From NCBI GenBank assembly GCA_964650525.1, contig CAZYUA010000022.1, positions 1 through 64,000 on the forward strand: a stretch of 64,000 bases of DNA. The letters run 5' to 3'. Positions 1 to 8,426 of the stretch are shown in pieces; the stretch's first letter is position 1, and each line of letters starts with the position of its first letter. This stretch comes from UBA1413 sp964650525 (lineage in GTDB: Bacteria; Bacteroidota; Bacteroidia; Bacteroidales; Prolixibacteraceae). The position numbers and the translations under genes were made by a program. The notes under the pieces are model-generated. The model saw nothing but the letters and a program-made list of their open reading frames with translations. It was not told the origin of the DNA and did not search any database.

Positions 1-19
1 TTCCCAGTGGGGTCACCAC

Positions 20-59
20 AAAGAAAATGCCGCCAGGAGATCCTGGCGGCATTTTCTTT
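20..59. terminator. Strong bidirectional intrinsic terminator
   Basis: A perfect 19-bp inverted repeat (left arm 20-38, right arm 41-59) has a GC-rich core (GCCGCCAGG/CCTGGCGGC) flanked by AAAGAAAA and TTTTCTTT. Either strand therefore gives a GC hairpin followed by a U-rich run. It lies 22 bp past the stop codon of the minus-strand gene at 82-1992 and closes that long operon. The same element could stop transcription coming from the left on the plus strand. Confidence 0.9.
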
Positions 60-81
60 GCCAAATCAGCCTTTATGCCGG

Positions 82-1992
82 CTATCTGGTAATCTGCAAT
101 TTTCCCGTATGGGTTTTTTCCGATGTCCTGAGCTGGTAAACGTAAATACCCTCATTCAGATCACTGGTTTGAAGTTCCATCTCGTGCAGGCCATTGGAGA
201 AGTTCTGTATTTTACTCATCTTCACCATTTGACCGGAAGCATTGAAAAGGGCAATGCTGGCAAAACCACTGCCAGCCAGTGAGAACCGGAATTTCACAAA
301 CTCCCTGGCCGGATTGGGAAATACGGAGATTTCCTGATTCTTTTCTATCTTCACAGCACCAACTCCCGTAGGTGCCACCTTGATACGGTAGAGGTTCACG
401 CCACTGCTGGGTGAATACAGATAAATGGTGGTGGCTCCCCCGGTGTAATCATATTCTCCCTTGGAGATACTGGGCCCCAGAGCCGGGAACTGTGCGATCA
501 GATTATCTTTCGTTCCGGCAGCAATGTTCAGCACCCGGTCGGTACCACTGCTTGAAGACATGCCGATTACGGTAATCTTGGAAGGACCTGCAACCTGGAA
601 GGCCAGCACCCGGGCGACCGGTTTGCCTTCAGTGTCAAACCCACCTGATCCACCCAGTTTCAACCGTGAGGTATAGTTTACTTCCTCAAGGGTTTTGTTG
701 TTTCCTTCCACTATCACAGTAGCCTCAGAGGTGGCATAAATGGTCAATCCATCCACGGTAGTGGGAGCAGCAATGGTTCCCAGGGCATTGAAGGCAGCAT
801 CGCTGATGTTCCAGTCTTTGGCTTCTCCCCCTCCGCCACCTTCCAGGACCAGTTTATAGCAGGCAAGGCCGTTGTAAGGCGACATGAAATACATCAGGAC
901 CTGATCTGGCTGTACATCCACCGCCATGGGTGAAGCGTACGAACTGTTGGTATTGCCTCCCAACCCCAGCTCAGGAAAAATGGCTATCGAGTCGGCGGCT
1001 TCGGCACCTGCTGCAGGAATATGGAATAACTCAAACTGAGCTTTCTTGGCATAGGCTGGTGCTGCATGATTGGTCGCCGGTGCCAGGATAAAATCCTTGC
1101 CTTTAAACGAGAAGAACGCCACCCCCGAAATACCCGGCTGCACCGGTTTGAATTTCCCTGTAAACGTCGACAGAAGTTCTCCCTGCATATTGTACAGCGA
1201 TGGGTAAACCGAATGGCCATCCGCCCAGAAAAGATCATTCGTAAGGGGGTGGATCCTGGGGGAAATCCCCAATTTGGGTAAGGCTGTCCCGACAGGTGCA
1301 GGATACACACTCTTCAGTTCAATAATCTGGGGCTCCGGATTAACAACCCCGGCTTGAACATTCCAGCGAAATACACGGGGAACCGTTGAAATGGGAGCCG
1401 TAGCATTGGCATCTGCAGCAATCAGATAACCATCTTCTTCGGCGGAGATATCACCAAAGCAGGTAAAACCGTCTCCCAGTCTGAAGATCGGTTGCTGAAT
1501 CCCGTCGATGGAATCCTTGGAATTCCAGGATACCAGAACTTTGGTTTCCCAGCCCCCACCCGACTTTTCAGACATCATGTACACCTTGAAAGGTTGAAGT
1601 AGGGATTTTGTATTGGTAGAGAGATTACCAAAAAGGATTTTCCCGGTTGGGGTGATCGTAAGGTCGTTCACCGCATACGTTCCCCCTTTGACGATCGCTG
1701 TATCAACAGGGATGGTACTCAAAGGATTGCCCGTTGCGGCATCCAGCACCTGAATTACCGGAGGAGTCACTTTTCTTGACATAATATACAACTTCCCGTC
1801 GTACAATGCCATTCCCCGCTCTGTCACGTTACCCATCCAACTGGGCACGGTTCCCGGAACAATGGGAACTCCTCCCTCCCACACAGCAGTGCTGCTCACG
1901 GAGTGCTCCCATACCGGGGTCACCACAGGGGTCTGGCTCTGCACCAGCATCCCTGCCCATAATAAAATCAGTAAAAAGGTAAATTTTCTCAT
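82..1992 (-). CDS. Secreted DUF4623-like beta-propeller protein with T9SS sorting domain
   Basis: The 636-residue protein has a signal peptide (about residues 1-19, ending SQT). Residues about 25-390 form a repeat-rich, beta-propeller-like region (blocks such as GMALYDGKLYIMSR and RIHPLTNDLFWADGHS) that resembles DUF4623 proteins of Bacteroidota. A second module spans about 395-545. The C-terminus (about 560-636) is a T9SS type A sorting domain with SVFPNPAREFVKF and a final GIYVYQL...GKLQITR pattern, so export and surface attachment are likely. No catalytic motif is recognised. It is the last gene of the SusC1 cluster, 191 bp after the amidase gene and just before a strong terminator. A binding role at the surface is inference; the DUF4623 assignment is from recall of family motifs. 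Confidence 0.75.
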   Translation of the reverse strand: MRKFTFLLILLWAGMLVQSQTPVVTPVWEHSVSSTAVWEGGVPIVPGTVPSWMGNVTERGMALYDGKLYIMSRKVTPPVIQVLDAATGNPLSTIPVDTAIVKGGTYAVNDLTITPTGKILFGNLSTNTKSLLQPFKVYMMSEKSGGGWETKVLVSWNSKDSIDGIQQPIFRLGDGFTCFGDISAEEDGYLIAADANATAPISTVPRVFRWNVQAGVVNPEPQIIELKSVYPAPVGTALPKLGISPRIHPLTNDLFWADGHSVYPSLYNMQGELLSTFTGKFKPVQPGISGVAFFSFKGKDFILAPATNHAAPAYAKKAQFELFHIPAAGAEAADSIAIFPELGLGGNTNSSYASPMAVDVQPDQVLMYFMSPYNGLACYKLVLEGGGGGEAKDWNISDAAFNALGTIAAPTTVDGLTIYATSEATVIVEGNNKTLEEVNYTSRLKLGGSGGFDTEGKPVARVLAFQVAGPSKITVIGMSSSSGTDRVLNIAAGTKDNLIAQFPALGPSISKGEYDYTGGATTIYLYSPSSGVNLYRIKVAPTGVGAVKIEKNQEISVFPNPAREFVKFRFSLAGSGFASIALFNASGQMVKMSKIQNFSNGLHEMELQTSDLNEGIYVYQLRTSEKTHTGKLQITR

Positions 1993-2183
1993 GCTCTTAC
2001 ATTTTGGTTAAACAATATAAATAATTCTTACTCTGTAATCTATCCCGACGATCGTACCTGGTTAATCTATAGCTGACACCCGGAAAGGGAACACCATTTG
2101 TTCCAACCCGCAATTTACAAAATTTCAACCATAGTGAATCTTAAATATTCCAAAAATGTATTCTGATCGTAACGGCAGCTCAT

Positions 2184-4616
2184 TTATTGTTTCACAAACA
2201 GGGCGCGTTCGATATTCTGTTCCATACGAATTCCCAATATGTACGTACCGGCACCCACTCCTGCCAGAGGGATCACTCCCCGGCCCTGGGCAAACACCGC
2301 TTTTCCCGACCGGATGATTTTGCCCTGAACCGTCACAATCTCGTAGAGCCAGGAGCCCTCTTTACCCGGCAAAGTGACCGAAAGGAAATCCCCGGCAGGG
2401 TTGGGAAAAAGCAGGAGGGAATTCAGCTTTTCTGACAACCTCAGGTCCGATCGGGTGATGGAGTGCTCACTGACGATCAGGTTGTCAAGGTAGATCACTC
2501 CGCTGCCGGAGAAGGGAGTTCCTGCCGACTCCACAAAGAAACCGTCAAAGGTAAAGCCTGTGGTCTGGCCGGGCAAACTCAGCTGAACCTCCCGGAATTG
2601 CCAACCGGCAAAATCGATGGTTGTAAAGGGAACGCGGATTTTTTGCCCGTTCTGGTCAAAGAGCAGAGACAACCGGTTGTGAGAAAGATCACCCCAGAGG
2701 TATATCCCGGCATATTGCCCGTCACGGACCATGAAGAGTGGTTCGGGGGGCCTGACCATCACAGAGGCTTCGGGGTTATTGAAACTATACAGCAGCCGCC
2801 AGCAGTAACCGCCAAAAAGTTTAGCTCCGCTGTACCGGAGAATCCGGTTAGCCGTTCCCGGAATGATATTCAGGCTTCGCAAAGTATCAACCCCCCAGGT
2901 TGTGGCGGAGGCTTCAAAGTCAAAAGCAACTGGTAAAGCAGACTGGAATACTGGCCTTACCTTAAAACGGATCTCCTTGTCTTCCATAAGTTTTAACCCC
3001 TCCTCGTCGCGCAAATCTGCTTTCACTTTCAGGATGTAGGAGGAATCGGGGATCAGACCGGTCAGTAAAAAAGCATAAGAACCCACAGGGCCGGAGAAAG
3101 TGTTCAATTCCACGCCGGTGCGGTTTACGGGATTACCCCGGAGGTCGGTGATCTCAATGCGCGATGCCAGGGCATCGTTCACCAGTCTTCCGTCAAGGTG
3201 AAGCCGCACCTGCGTAGTGGGATAAACAGTCTCCATCCCGTTGCGGGGATAAGAATCAACCAGCATCAGCCGGTTCCGGGCAGCCGTGGTGAAGGAAAAA
3301 ACAAAATCCTCCTCCATGGGCAGGTTCCCGATGTGGCGGGCGGTTTTTCGCAGGGTAACCGTGTAAAGTGTGGATACATCAAAGGGAGAGGAGTGAACGA
3401 ACCGGGCTGTCCGGCCCTGGTTATCATAAACAAAAGTGCCTTCAGCAGCAGGCTCCAGCAGGAAAGCTTCCCGGAAGGTTGCCGTATCAATTTCGAAATT
3501 AAAATGGAAGACAACATCAGAGGAGGCAGCTACCACGCCTCCTGTTCCCGGTTTGGGGCCGTAGTCTTCCACTTTCAGGGGATCACTGCGGTCCTGGTCG
3601 AGCCGGCACAAGTAGTAAGTAACCCTGGCTGAGTCCACACGAAGGGTGTCAACCACCTGCTTTACATATTTATCCGCCTCGAAGGTCAGGCTGTAAAGAC
3701 CCCTTTCCAAGTTATCAAACAGGTAGAATCCATTGTTCAGCGGGTCTGTGGTATAATGCCGGTCTCCCGGCTGAAGGGTCACCCGGGCCCCGTTAACGGG
3801 AAGCCACTGTTCTTTCGAGTTGGCCGGAACCGGATAGGCCGAAACCTTCCGGTAGCTGTCCTTCACAGTACCTGCGATTTTCCCCTGAGTACCCGGAGAA
3901 CCCCCGTAAAACTGGCAAAAAGCCCTGAAAAAATGCCAGGCTTCCAGCTGTTTGTACTCCCGGTTCAGAAGCCGGTAAGTCTCGGGGGTGTAGTCGTGGA
4001 ACGATCCTTCCGAAATCAGCCCGGGTACGGTGAGCGGACGCAGAACACCATAGCCGTTCCAGCTTTCAGGTGCAAACGATTTGTCGCCCCTGACATTGCG
4101 GCTTTGTGAGGTCCAATGGGAAGTCTGGTTCGAAAAGAGGTTATCCCAGAACAGGTTTGCCAGCTGAAGGCTCTGCGGTAACAGGGGATTGCCGTCCCAG
4201 CCATGGTACAGCATCAGCACATAGTTGGTAGCTGAGTTGAACGCATTGCTGTGTATGGAAATCATAAAATCCGACTGATTGGCATTGGCCTCTTCGGCAA
4301 TGGCGGAGAGGGGACGGTCATCCACCGTGCGGTTCTGTACCCTTGACATTATCACCGCGGCACCTTCAGCCTGCAGAAGCGTTCGCAGGTGCAATCCCTT
4401 GACAAGGTTGCTTTTGGATTCCCAGAACCCAGCCGTATCACCCAGAACATAAGGCGGGACCGGCACATTCCGGTCGTCGCTGTCGAATCCGCCATGACCG
4501 GGATTCACATAAATTTTTACACCACTCAGCGACTGGCCTTCCGACTGTAAGGACAACACCACCAGCACCAGTGGAATTACCCTGGAAAGCTTATGAAAAA
4601 ATCTACCTTCTGACAT
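2184..4616 (-). CDS. Secreted zinc N-acetylmuramoyl-L-alanine amidase (Amidase_3) with T9SS domain
   Basis: This 810-residue protein is predicted to cut the MurNAc-L-Ala bond of peptidoglycan. After a signal peptide (about 1-28) comes an Amidase_3 domain (about 33-235). The zinc and catalytic residues are all present: H41 in NPGHGG, E66 in FWESKSN, H122 in SIHSN and E203 in LISEGSFHD. A carboxypeptidase-regulatory-like beta domain (about 245-310), Ig-like modules and a jelly-roll-like region follow. The C-terminus (about 735-810) is a T9SS sorting domain (LLFPNPAGDF...GTYILGIRM). The start at 4616 gives a clean signal peptide and overlaps the upstream gene by 14 bp; a longer frame to 4787 would overlap far more and bury the signal peptide. 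It is much longer than housekeeping AmiA/B/C amidases, which fits a cell-surface or released enzyme. Confidence 0.88.
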   Translation of the reverse strand: MSEGRFFHKLSRVIPLVLVVLSLQSEGQSLSGVKIYVNPGHGGFDSDDRNVPVPPYVLGDTAGFWESKSNLVKGLHLRTLLQAEGAAVIMSRVQNRTVDDRPLSAIAEEANANQSDFMISIHSNAFNSATNYVLMLYHGWDGNPLLPQSLQLANLFWDNLFSNQTSHWTSQSRNVRGDKSFAPESWNGYGVLRPLTVPGLISEGSFHDYTPETYRLLNREYKQLEAWHFFRAFCQFYGGSPGTQGKIAGTVKDSYRKVSAYPVPANSKEQWLPVNGARVTLQPGDRHYTTDPLNNGFYLFDNLERGLYSLTFEADKYVKQVVDTLRVDSARVTYYLCRLDQDRSDPLKVEDYGPKPGTGGVVAASSDVVFHFNFEIDTATFREAFLLEPAAEGTFVYDNQGRTARFVHSSPFDVSTLYTVTLRKTARHIGNLPMEEDFVFSFTTAARNRLMLVDSYPRNGMETVYPTTQVRLHLDGRLVNDALASRIEITDLRGNPVNRTGVELNTFSGPVGSYAFLLTGLIPDSSYILKVKADLRDEEGLKLMEDKEIRFKVRPVFQSALPVAFDFEASATTWGVDTLRSLNIIPGTANRILRYSGAKLFGGYCWRLLYSFNNPEASVMVRPPEPLFMVRDGQYAGIYLWGDLSHNRLSLLFDQNGQKIRVPFTTIDFAGWQFREVQLSLPGQTTGFTFDGFFVESAGTPFSGSGVIYLDNLIVSEHSITRSDLRLSEKLNSLLLFPNPAGDFLSVTLPGKEGSWLYEIVTVQGKIIRSGKAVFAQGRGVIPLAGVGAGTYILGIRMEQNIERALFVKQ

Positions 4617-5523
4617 GATATTGCAACAGATAAACTTCCCCTTCGGGTGAATGAAACACGATTTTTTCAGGAACTGCCGATACCGAAGGATACAAGGCAA
4701 CGATACCCTCAGGTGTGAGGATGGTTTTCTTTCCGGTTTCCGTATCCACCATGACCAGCTTCGAGGAGGTGATCCGGTGGCCATCATCGGTGGTCATCAT
4801 TCCTGCAAAATGGCGGTTCCCGGCCCACACCGGAGCTTCAATCTTCCCGAATTCCGCCAAAATCATCCCCTCCGGGTTGCAGATGAAGGTTCCCCGCCCC
4901 ATGGCAAAGGCCAGGATTCGCGTTTGGTCGGGTGAAACCGAAGGCCAGATATAACTATCTCCCTCATAAGGGGTGAGAACCTGACCCGTGCCATTCCGGT
5001 AGACTACCAGCTTTTGCTCTTCGATAGCAGCCATCACAGCGGATTGAGGATCTGCAGAGCCAGGTCCGGCTTCAGCACTTTTCAGCTGGTTGTCTGCCTT
5101 GTACAAAACCTTGTTCCCGGCAACCATAGGTACCGACAGCGACCTCACCGGTTTTTCCAGTTGTACCGTTTCACCGCTCTCCATCCGGTAAGCCATCAGT
5201 TTCGAATGCCTGAGATTTTTGATATACTCGTTCTCGACATAGAGAAGTGTTTTTCCGTCTCCCGACAGGACAGGCGAATAACCGGCCCCCTCTCCTTCCG
5301 AAATCTGCTTCATCTGGCTGGTTTCCGAATCATACAATAACAGGCCTTTATAATTTTCAGCCGTTAACAGGATTTTCCTGCCTGTATCATCCAACCGGGG
5401 ATGGTAATAGGCTCCGGCCTCCGGAAGGGTCAGCTTTTCGACCGACAGGACCTCTACCTGCGCACAACCGGTCAAAGCCCCCAGGGAAAAGTAAATAATC
5501 AAAACATACCTGATCGTTCTCAT
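4603..5523 (-). CDS. PD40/TolB-like beta-propeller lipoprotein
   Basis: The 306-residue protein starts with a lipoprotein signal (MRTIRYVLIIYFSLGALTGC; lipobox LTGC). The mature part is a six-bladed-like WD40/PD40 propeller. Its repeats resemble TolB and DPP-IV propellers, for example AYYHPRLDDTGRKILLTAEN, YSPVLSGDGKTLLYVEN and YIWPSVSPDQTRILAFA. No catalytic triad follows the propeller, so it is probably a binding or scaffold protein in the periplasm or outer membrane. The start at 5523 is chosen over 5592 because it places the signal peptide at the N-terminus. It sits between the GHL10 glycosidase (70 bp away) and the amidase (14-bp overlap), suggesting co-translation with the amidase. A partner role for these enzymes is inference. 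Confidence 0.75.
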   Translation of the reverse strand: MRTIRYVLIIYFSLGALTGCAQVEVLSVEKLTLPEAGAYYHPRLDDTGRKILLTAENYKGLLLYDSETSQMKQISEGEGAGYSPVLSGDGKTLLYVENEYIKNLRHSKLMAYRMESGETVQLEKPVRSLSVPMVAGNKVLYKADNQLKSAEAGPGSADPQSAVMAAIEEQKLVVYRNGTGQVLTPYEGDSYIWPSVSPDQTRILAFAMGRGTFICNPEGMILAEFGKIEAPVWAGNRHFAGMMTTDDGHRITSSKLVMVDTETGKKTILTPEGIVALYPSVSAVPEKIVFHSPEGEVYLLQYHVRR

Positions 5524-5593
5524 GGAGCTTGGTTTTATGGAAGATAAATAAGGTTCTGGAACATCATACAGAGTTAAAATTGTAATCTGCACA

Positions 5594-8380
5594 TTACAAA
5601 ATCACTTTTACTGATCTTACGCCGGATTCACTCTCCAGGATCAACAGGTAGATTCCACCCGGCAAACCGTTGGTGTTAAACACCTGGCGATAGGTTCCCG
5701 GGTCCAGGATCTCCTGTCCACCTACCGGCAAGCGCCTGCCGGTCATATCGCTGAGAAGAAGGCGCACATGGGTTTTTACCGGCAGGCTGAACCGGATATC
5801 CAGCTTGTCTCCTGCCGGTACAGGGTGACAGAGTAGAGAAAGAGAGAGCTTTTCTGACAGGACGATGGCGGTATTCAGCAGGGCAAAGGAGACCACCGGA
5901 GACCAGTCGGTATAGGAACCTGAGCCATAGTTAGCCCGGGCTTTTACATACCAGGTTCCCGGAGTGAGGTTATCCAGAACCAGGGTGCTGTCGGGAGCAT
6001 CCACCGAATACTGGTACCGGTTGTTCCAGGGGAAGGAAGCTGAATTGGAGAGCTGGTAAGTAATGCTCTTTGCGAGGGGTTCCCCCCCGACAGTAATGGA
6101 TATGGAAGGTCCGTTAAGGGTCTCCCCGCCTGCCGGGGCAAGGATCACCGGAATACCCGGCGGGCTTTTTACAGTGCTGAAACGAATCACATCCGACCAA
6201 AGGGAGGAAAGGGTATCGCTGACAGCCATCATCCGCAAATAATAGGTGGAATAGGAAAAAATTACGCCCCGGGGAAGTGTTACCTCAGTTCCGGTGATGC
6301 CCTTCAGATCCAGGACGGTTCCGCTAAACGCATTGTCGGGAGCGATCTGGAGGCGGAAGGTATATCCTTCGCCAAAGGGGGCCCATCGGATAACCGGTGA
6401 AAGGAGCACACCGGAAGCCTCAGGCAGCGGATATAGGATGGCAGGTTTGGGCCAGGGCAGTTGCTTAAGCCTTCTGGTTTCCGAGACGGCATCAGCCACA
6501 CCGGGCATCCGGGTAAGTACCCTCCAGTAGTAGACCGAATCTTCATTGAGCCCTATGACTGAGGCCTGAAATACCGTGTCGCTCCATTCCCTCCGGTAGC
6601 GAAGTCTGGTGAAAAGCGGATCTCCTGCCACTTCGAGGATATAAGAATCTGCCCCTGCCACCAGGCCCCAGATAAATTCAAATTCAGGGTACACTGCTTG
6701 CCCCTGCCGGGGTTGAAGCAAAAATGCAGCCTTGTTGACAGGGATACCGGCTCCGAGGATCACCGGAGGAAATTCATTGCCATTGCGGTCCAGTATGGAA
6801 ACGGCAAATTGGTAAGGTTCCGTTGGGCTCTGAAATTTGGAAATATCAAAGTAAGGGGCATAGGTCATACCCCTCAAATAGCGTCCTGAGCTGAAGAGAC
6901 CGGTCTGGCCTGCCTGGTCACCAGGAACAGCGTACACGGCAAACCGGACATTTTCTGCCGGGGAATCCCAGACCAGGCGGGATCCCTCAACCCGCAGGTT
7001 AACAGGTAGTCCCGGGTTCTCATATCCGTTCCAGGATTTTACCGGTGGAAGGGCTTTGGTTGGATATGCGTAAGAAAGGAGGTAGTTAATGAAACCCTGG
7101 ATGAAGAACATGGTAGAGCGGAAAAAGACACTTCCGGGAGCATCGTTCCGGTCAGCTTCACGGTTTCTGTTAATCTGGAGACCTATTTCTGCCGGGTCAA
7201 ATCCTGCTGTTGAGGCAGGAGAGAGAGCCTGGAGTCGGACAAAATACTCCATCAGGGAGAGTCCTTCCAGATCGACGGGAGCCCATCCCGCAGAGAGGGC
7301 TTTGAGGCCAGCAGGCCGGGGATAGGACGACGGATCCAGTCCGGACAGGGTTTGGCTAACATAGAGATGACGGCCAAAGGTGGCTGCCACATCCGACCAC
7401 CAGGGGGAAAGGATATCGTAATCCTGTCCGGTGCTGGTGGTAGTCCAGTAGATCTGGGGGGAGATATAATCCACGGTCCCCTCCCGCAGCCACGCCACGG
7501 GATCACAATAGATCGACTTGTAGGCATCCATACCGGAGATGCCTGCAGGAAGGGTAAGACCCTCTGCGGCAGCTACGGAGGCATCCACCGTCCAGATGCC
7601 GAAGGGTGAAACCCCGAAGGTCACCCAGGGTTTGACCGACTGAAGGGTATGATATACATCGGCAACCATCCGGTTCACATTGTCCCGTCTCCAGTCGGAG
7701 AGGTCCATGCCTGCCGGTTTCCACCGGGACTGGGAATAGGCATCCATGGAGGTGGGCGTGCCCCCGTATGCATAAAAGTAATCGTCGAAGACGATGCCGT
7801 CGACATCGTACCGGGTGACGATCTCCTGCACAATATCGGCGATCCTTTTTCGTACGCCGGGATTCCCGGGATCGAGGATGGCCCCGCCACCGGAATAAGA
7901 AAGGACCCATTCCGGGTTTGTTTGGTTATAGTCGCCCGGCTGGCCGGCATATTTCCCCGCTACCGATTCAAACCGGTAAGGATTAAGCCAGGCATGAAGC
8001 TCAAGGCCCCGTTTGTGAGCCTCTTCCACGGCAACCTGCAAAGGGTCATAGCCGGGATCTGCCCCGCGGGCAGAAACCAGGTGGGCGGACCAGGGTTCAT
8101 AGCTGGAACGATAAAACGCATCGCACTCAGGGCGTACCTGGAAAAATACCGCATTCATCCCTGCCACCCGCATAGAATCCAAAATCCTCACAAGCTGCTG
8201 TTTCTGAAGTAATACGGTTCCGGCATCTCCTCCCGCCGGGACTTTCACCCCGGGCCAGTCTAACCCCCAGACCGTTGTCAGCCATGAGGCTCTTAATTCC
8301 CTTTTCGGAGCCTCGGCACGCGACATCCCCCCTTGAAACAACAACAAAACCAATAAGAACCAGTAAAAGTAAATCTTCAT
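5594..8380 (-). CDS. GHL10 (DUF187) family glycoside hydrolase with T9SS domain
   Basis: The 928-residue secreted protein has a signal peptide (1-23). A GHL10/DUF187 TIM-barrel domain (about 27-400) shows family blocks ELRASWLTTVWGLDWP, HAWLNPYRF (129-137), VDGIVFDDYFY (193-203) and FGVSPFGIW. Fibronectin-III-like repeats cover about 455-835, and the C-terminus is a T9SS sorting domain (about 845-928). In E. coli the DUF187 protein DigH (YddW) cleaves denuded peptidoglycan glycans, the strands left after amidases remove the stem peptides. Here the gene lies two genes upstream of an amidase, which fits the same order of action. That it cuts murein rather than another glycan is inference. Confidence 0.82.
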   Translation of the reverse strand: MKIYFYWFLLVLLLFQGGMSRAEAPKRELRASWLTTVWGLDWPGVKVPAGGDAGTVLLQKQQLVRILDSMRVAGMNAVFFQVRPECDAFYRSSYEPWSAHLVSARGADPGYDPLQVAVEEAHKRGLELHAWLNPYRFESVAGKYAGQPGDYNQTNPEWVLSYSGGGAILDPGNPGVRKRIADIVQEIVTRYDVDGIVFDDYFYAYGGTPTSMDAYSQSRWKPAGMDLSDWRRDNVNRMVADVYHTLQSVKPWVTFGVSPFGIWTVDASVAAAEGLTLPAGISGMDAYKSIYCDPVAWLREGTVDYISPQIYWTTTSTGQDYDILSPWWSDVAATFGRHLYVSQTLSGLDPSSYPRPAGLKALSAGWAPVDLEGLSLMEYFVRLQALSPASTAGFDPAEIGLQINRNREADRNDAPGSVFFRSTMFFIQGFINYLLSYAYPTKALPPVKSWNGYENPGLPVNLRVEGSRLVWDSPAENVRFAVYAVPGDQAGQTGLFSSGRYLRGMTYAPYFDISKFQSPTEPYQFAVSILDRNGNEFPPVILGAGIPVNKAAFLLQPRQGQAVYPEFEFIWGLVAGADSYILEVAGDPLFTRLRYRREWSDTVFQASVIGLNEDSVYYWRVLTRMPGVADAVSETRRLKQLPWPKPAILYPLPEASGVLLSPVIRWAPFGEGYTFRLQIAPDNAFSGTVLDLKGITGTEVTLPRGVIFSYSTYYLRMMAVSDTLSSLWSDVIRFSTVKSPPGIPVILAPAGGETLNGPSISITVGGEPLAKSITYQLSNSASFPWNNRYQYSVDAPDSTLVLDNLTPGTWYVKARANYGSGSYTDWSPVVSFALLNTAIVLSEKLSLSLLCHPVPAGDKLDIRFSLPVKTHVRLLLSDMTGRRLPVGGQEILDPGTYRQVFNTNGLPGGIYLLILESESGVRSVKVIL

Positions 8381-8426
8381 AACTCGTCATTCATTGATAA
8401 GGCAGATGCTCCTGCCATCAGTTGGA

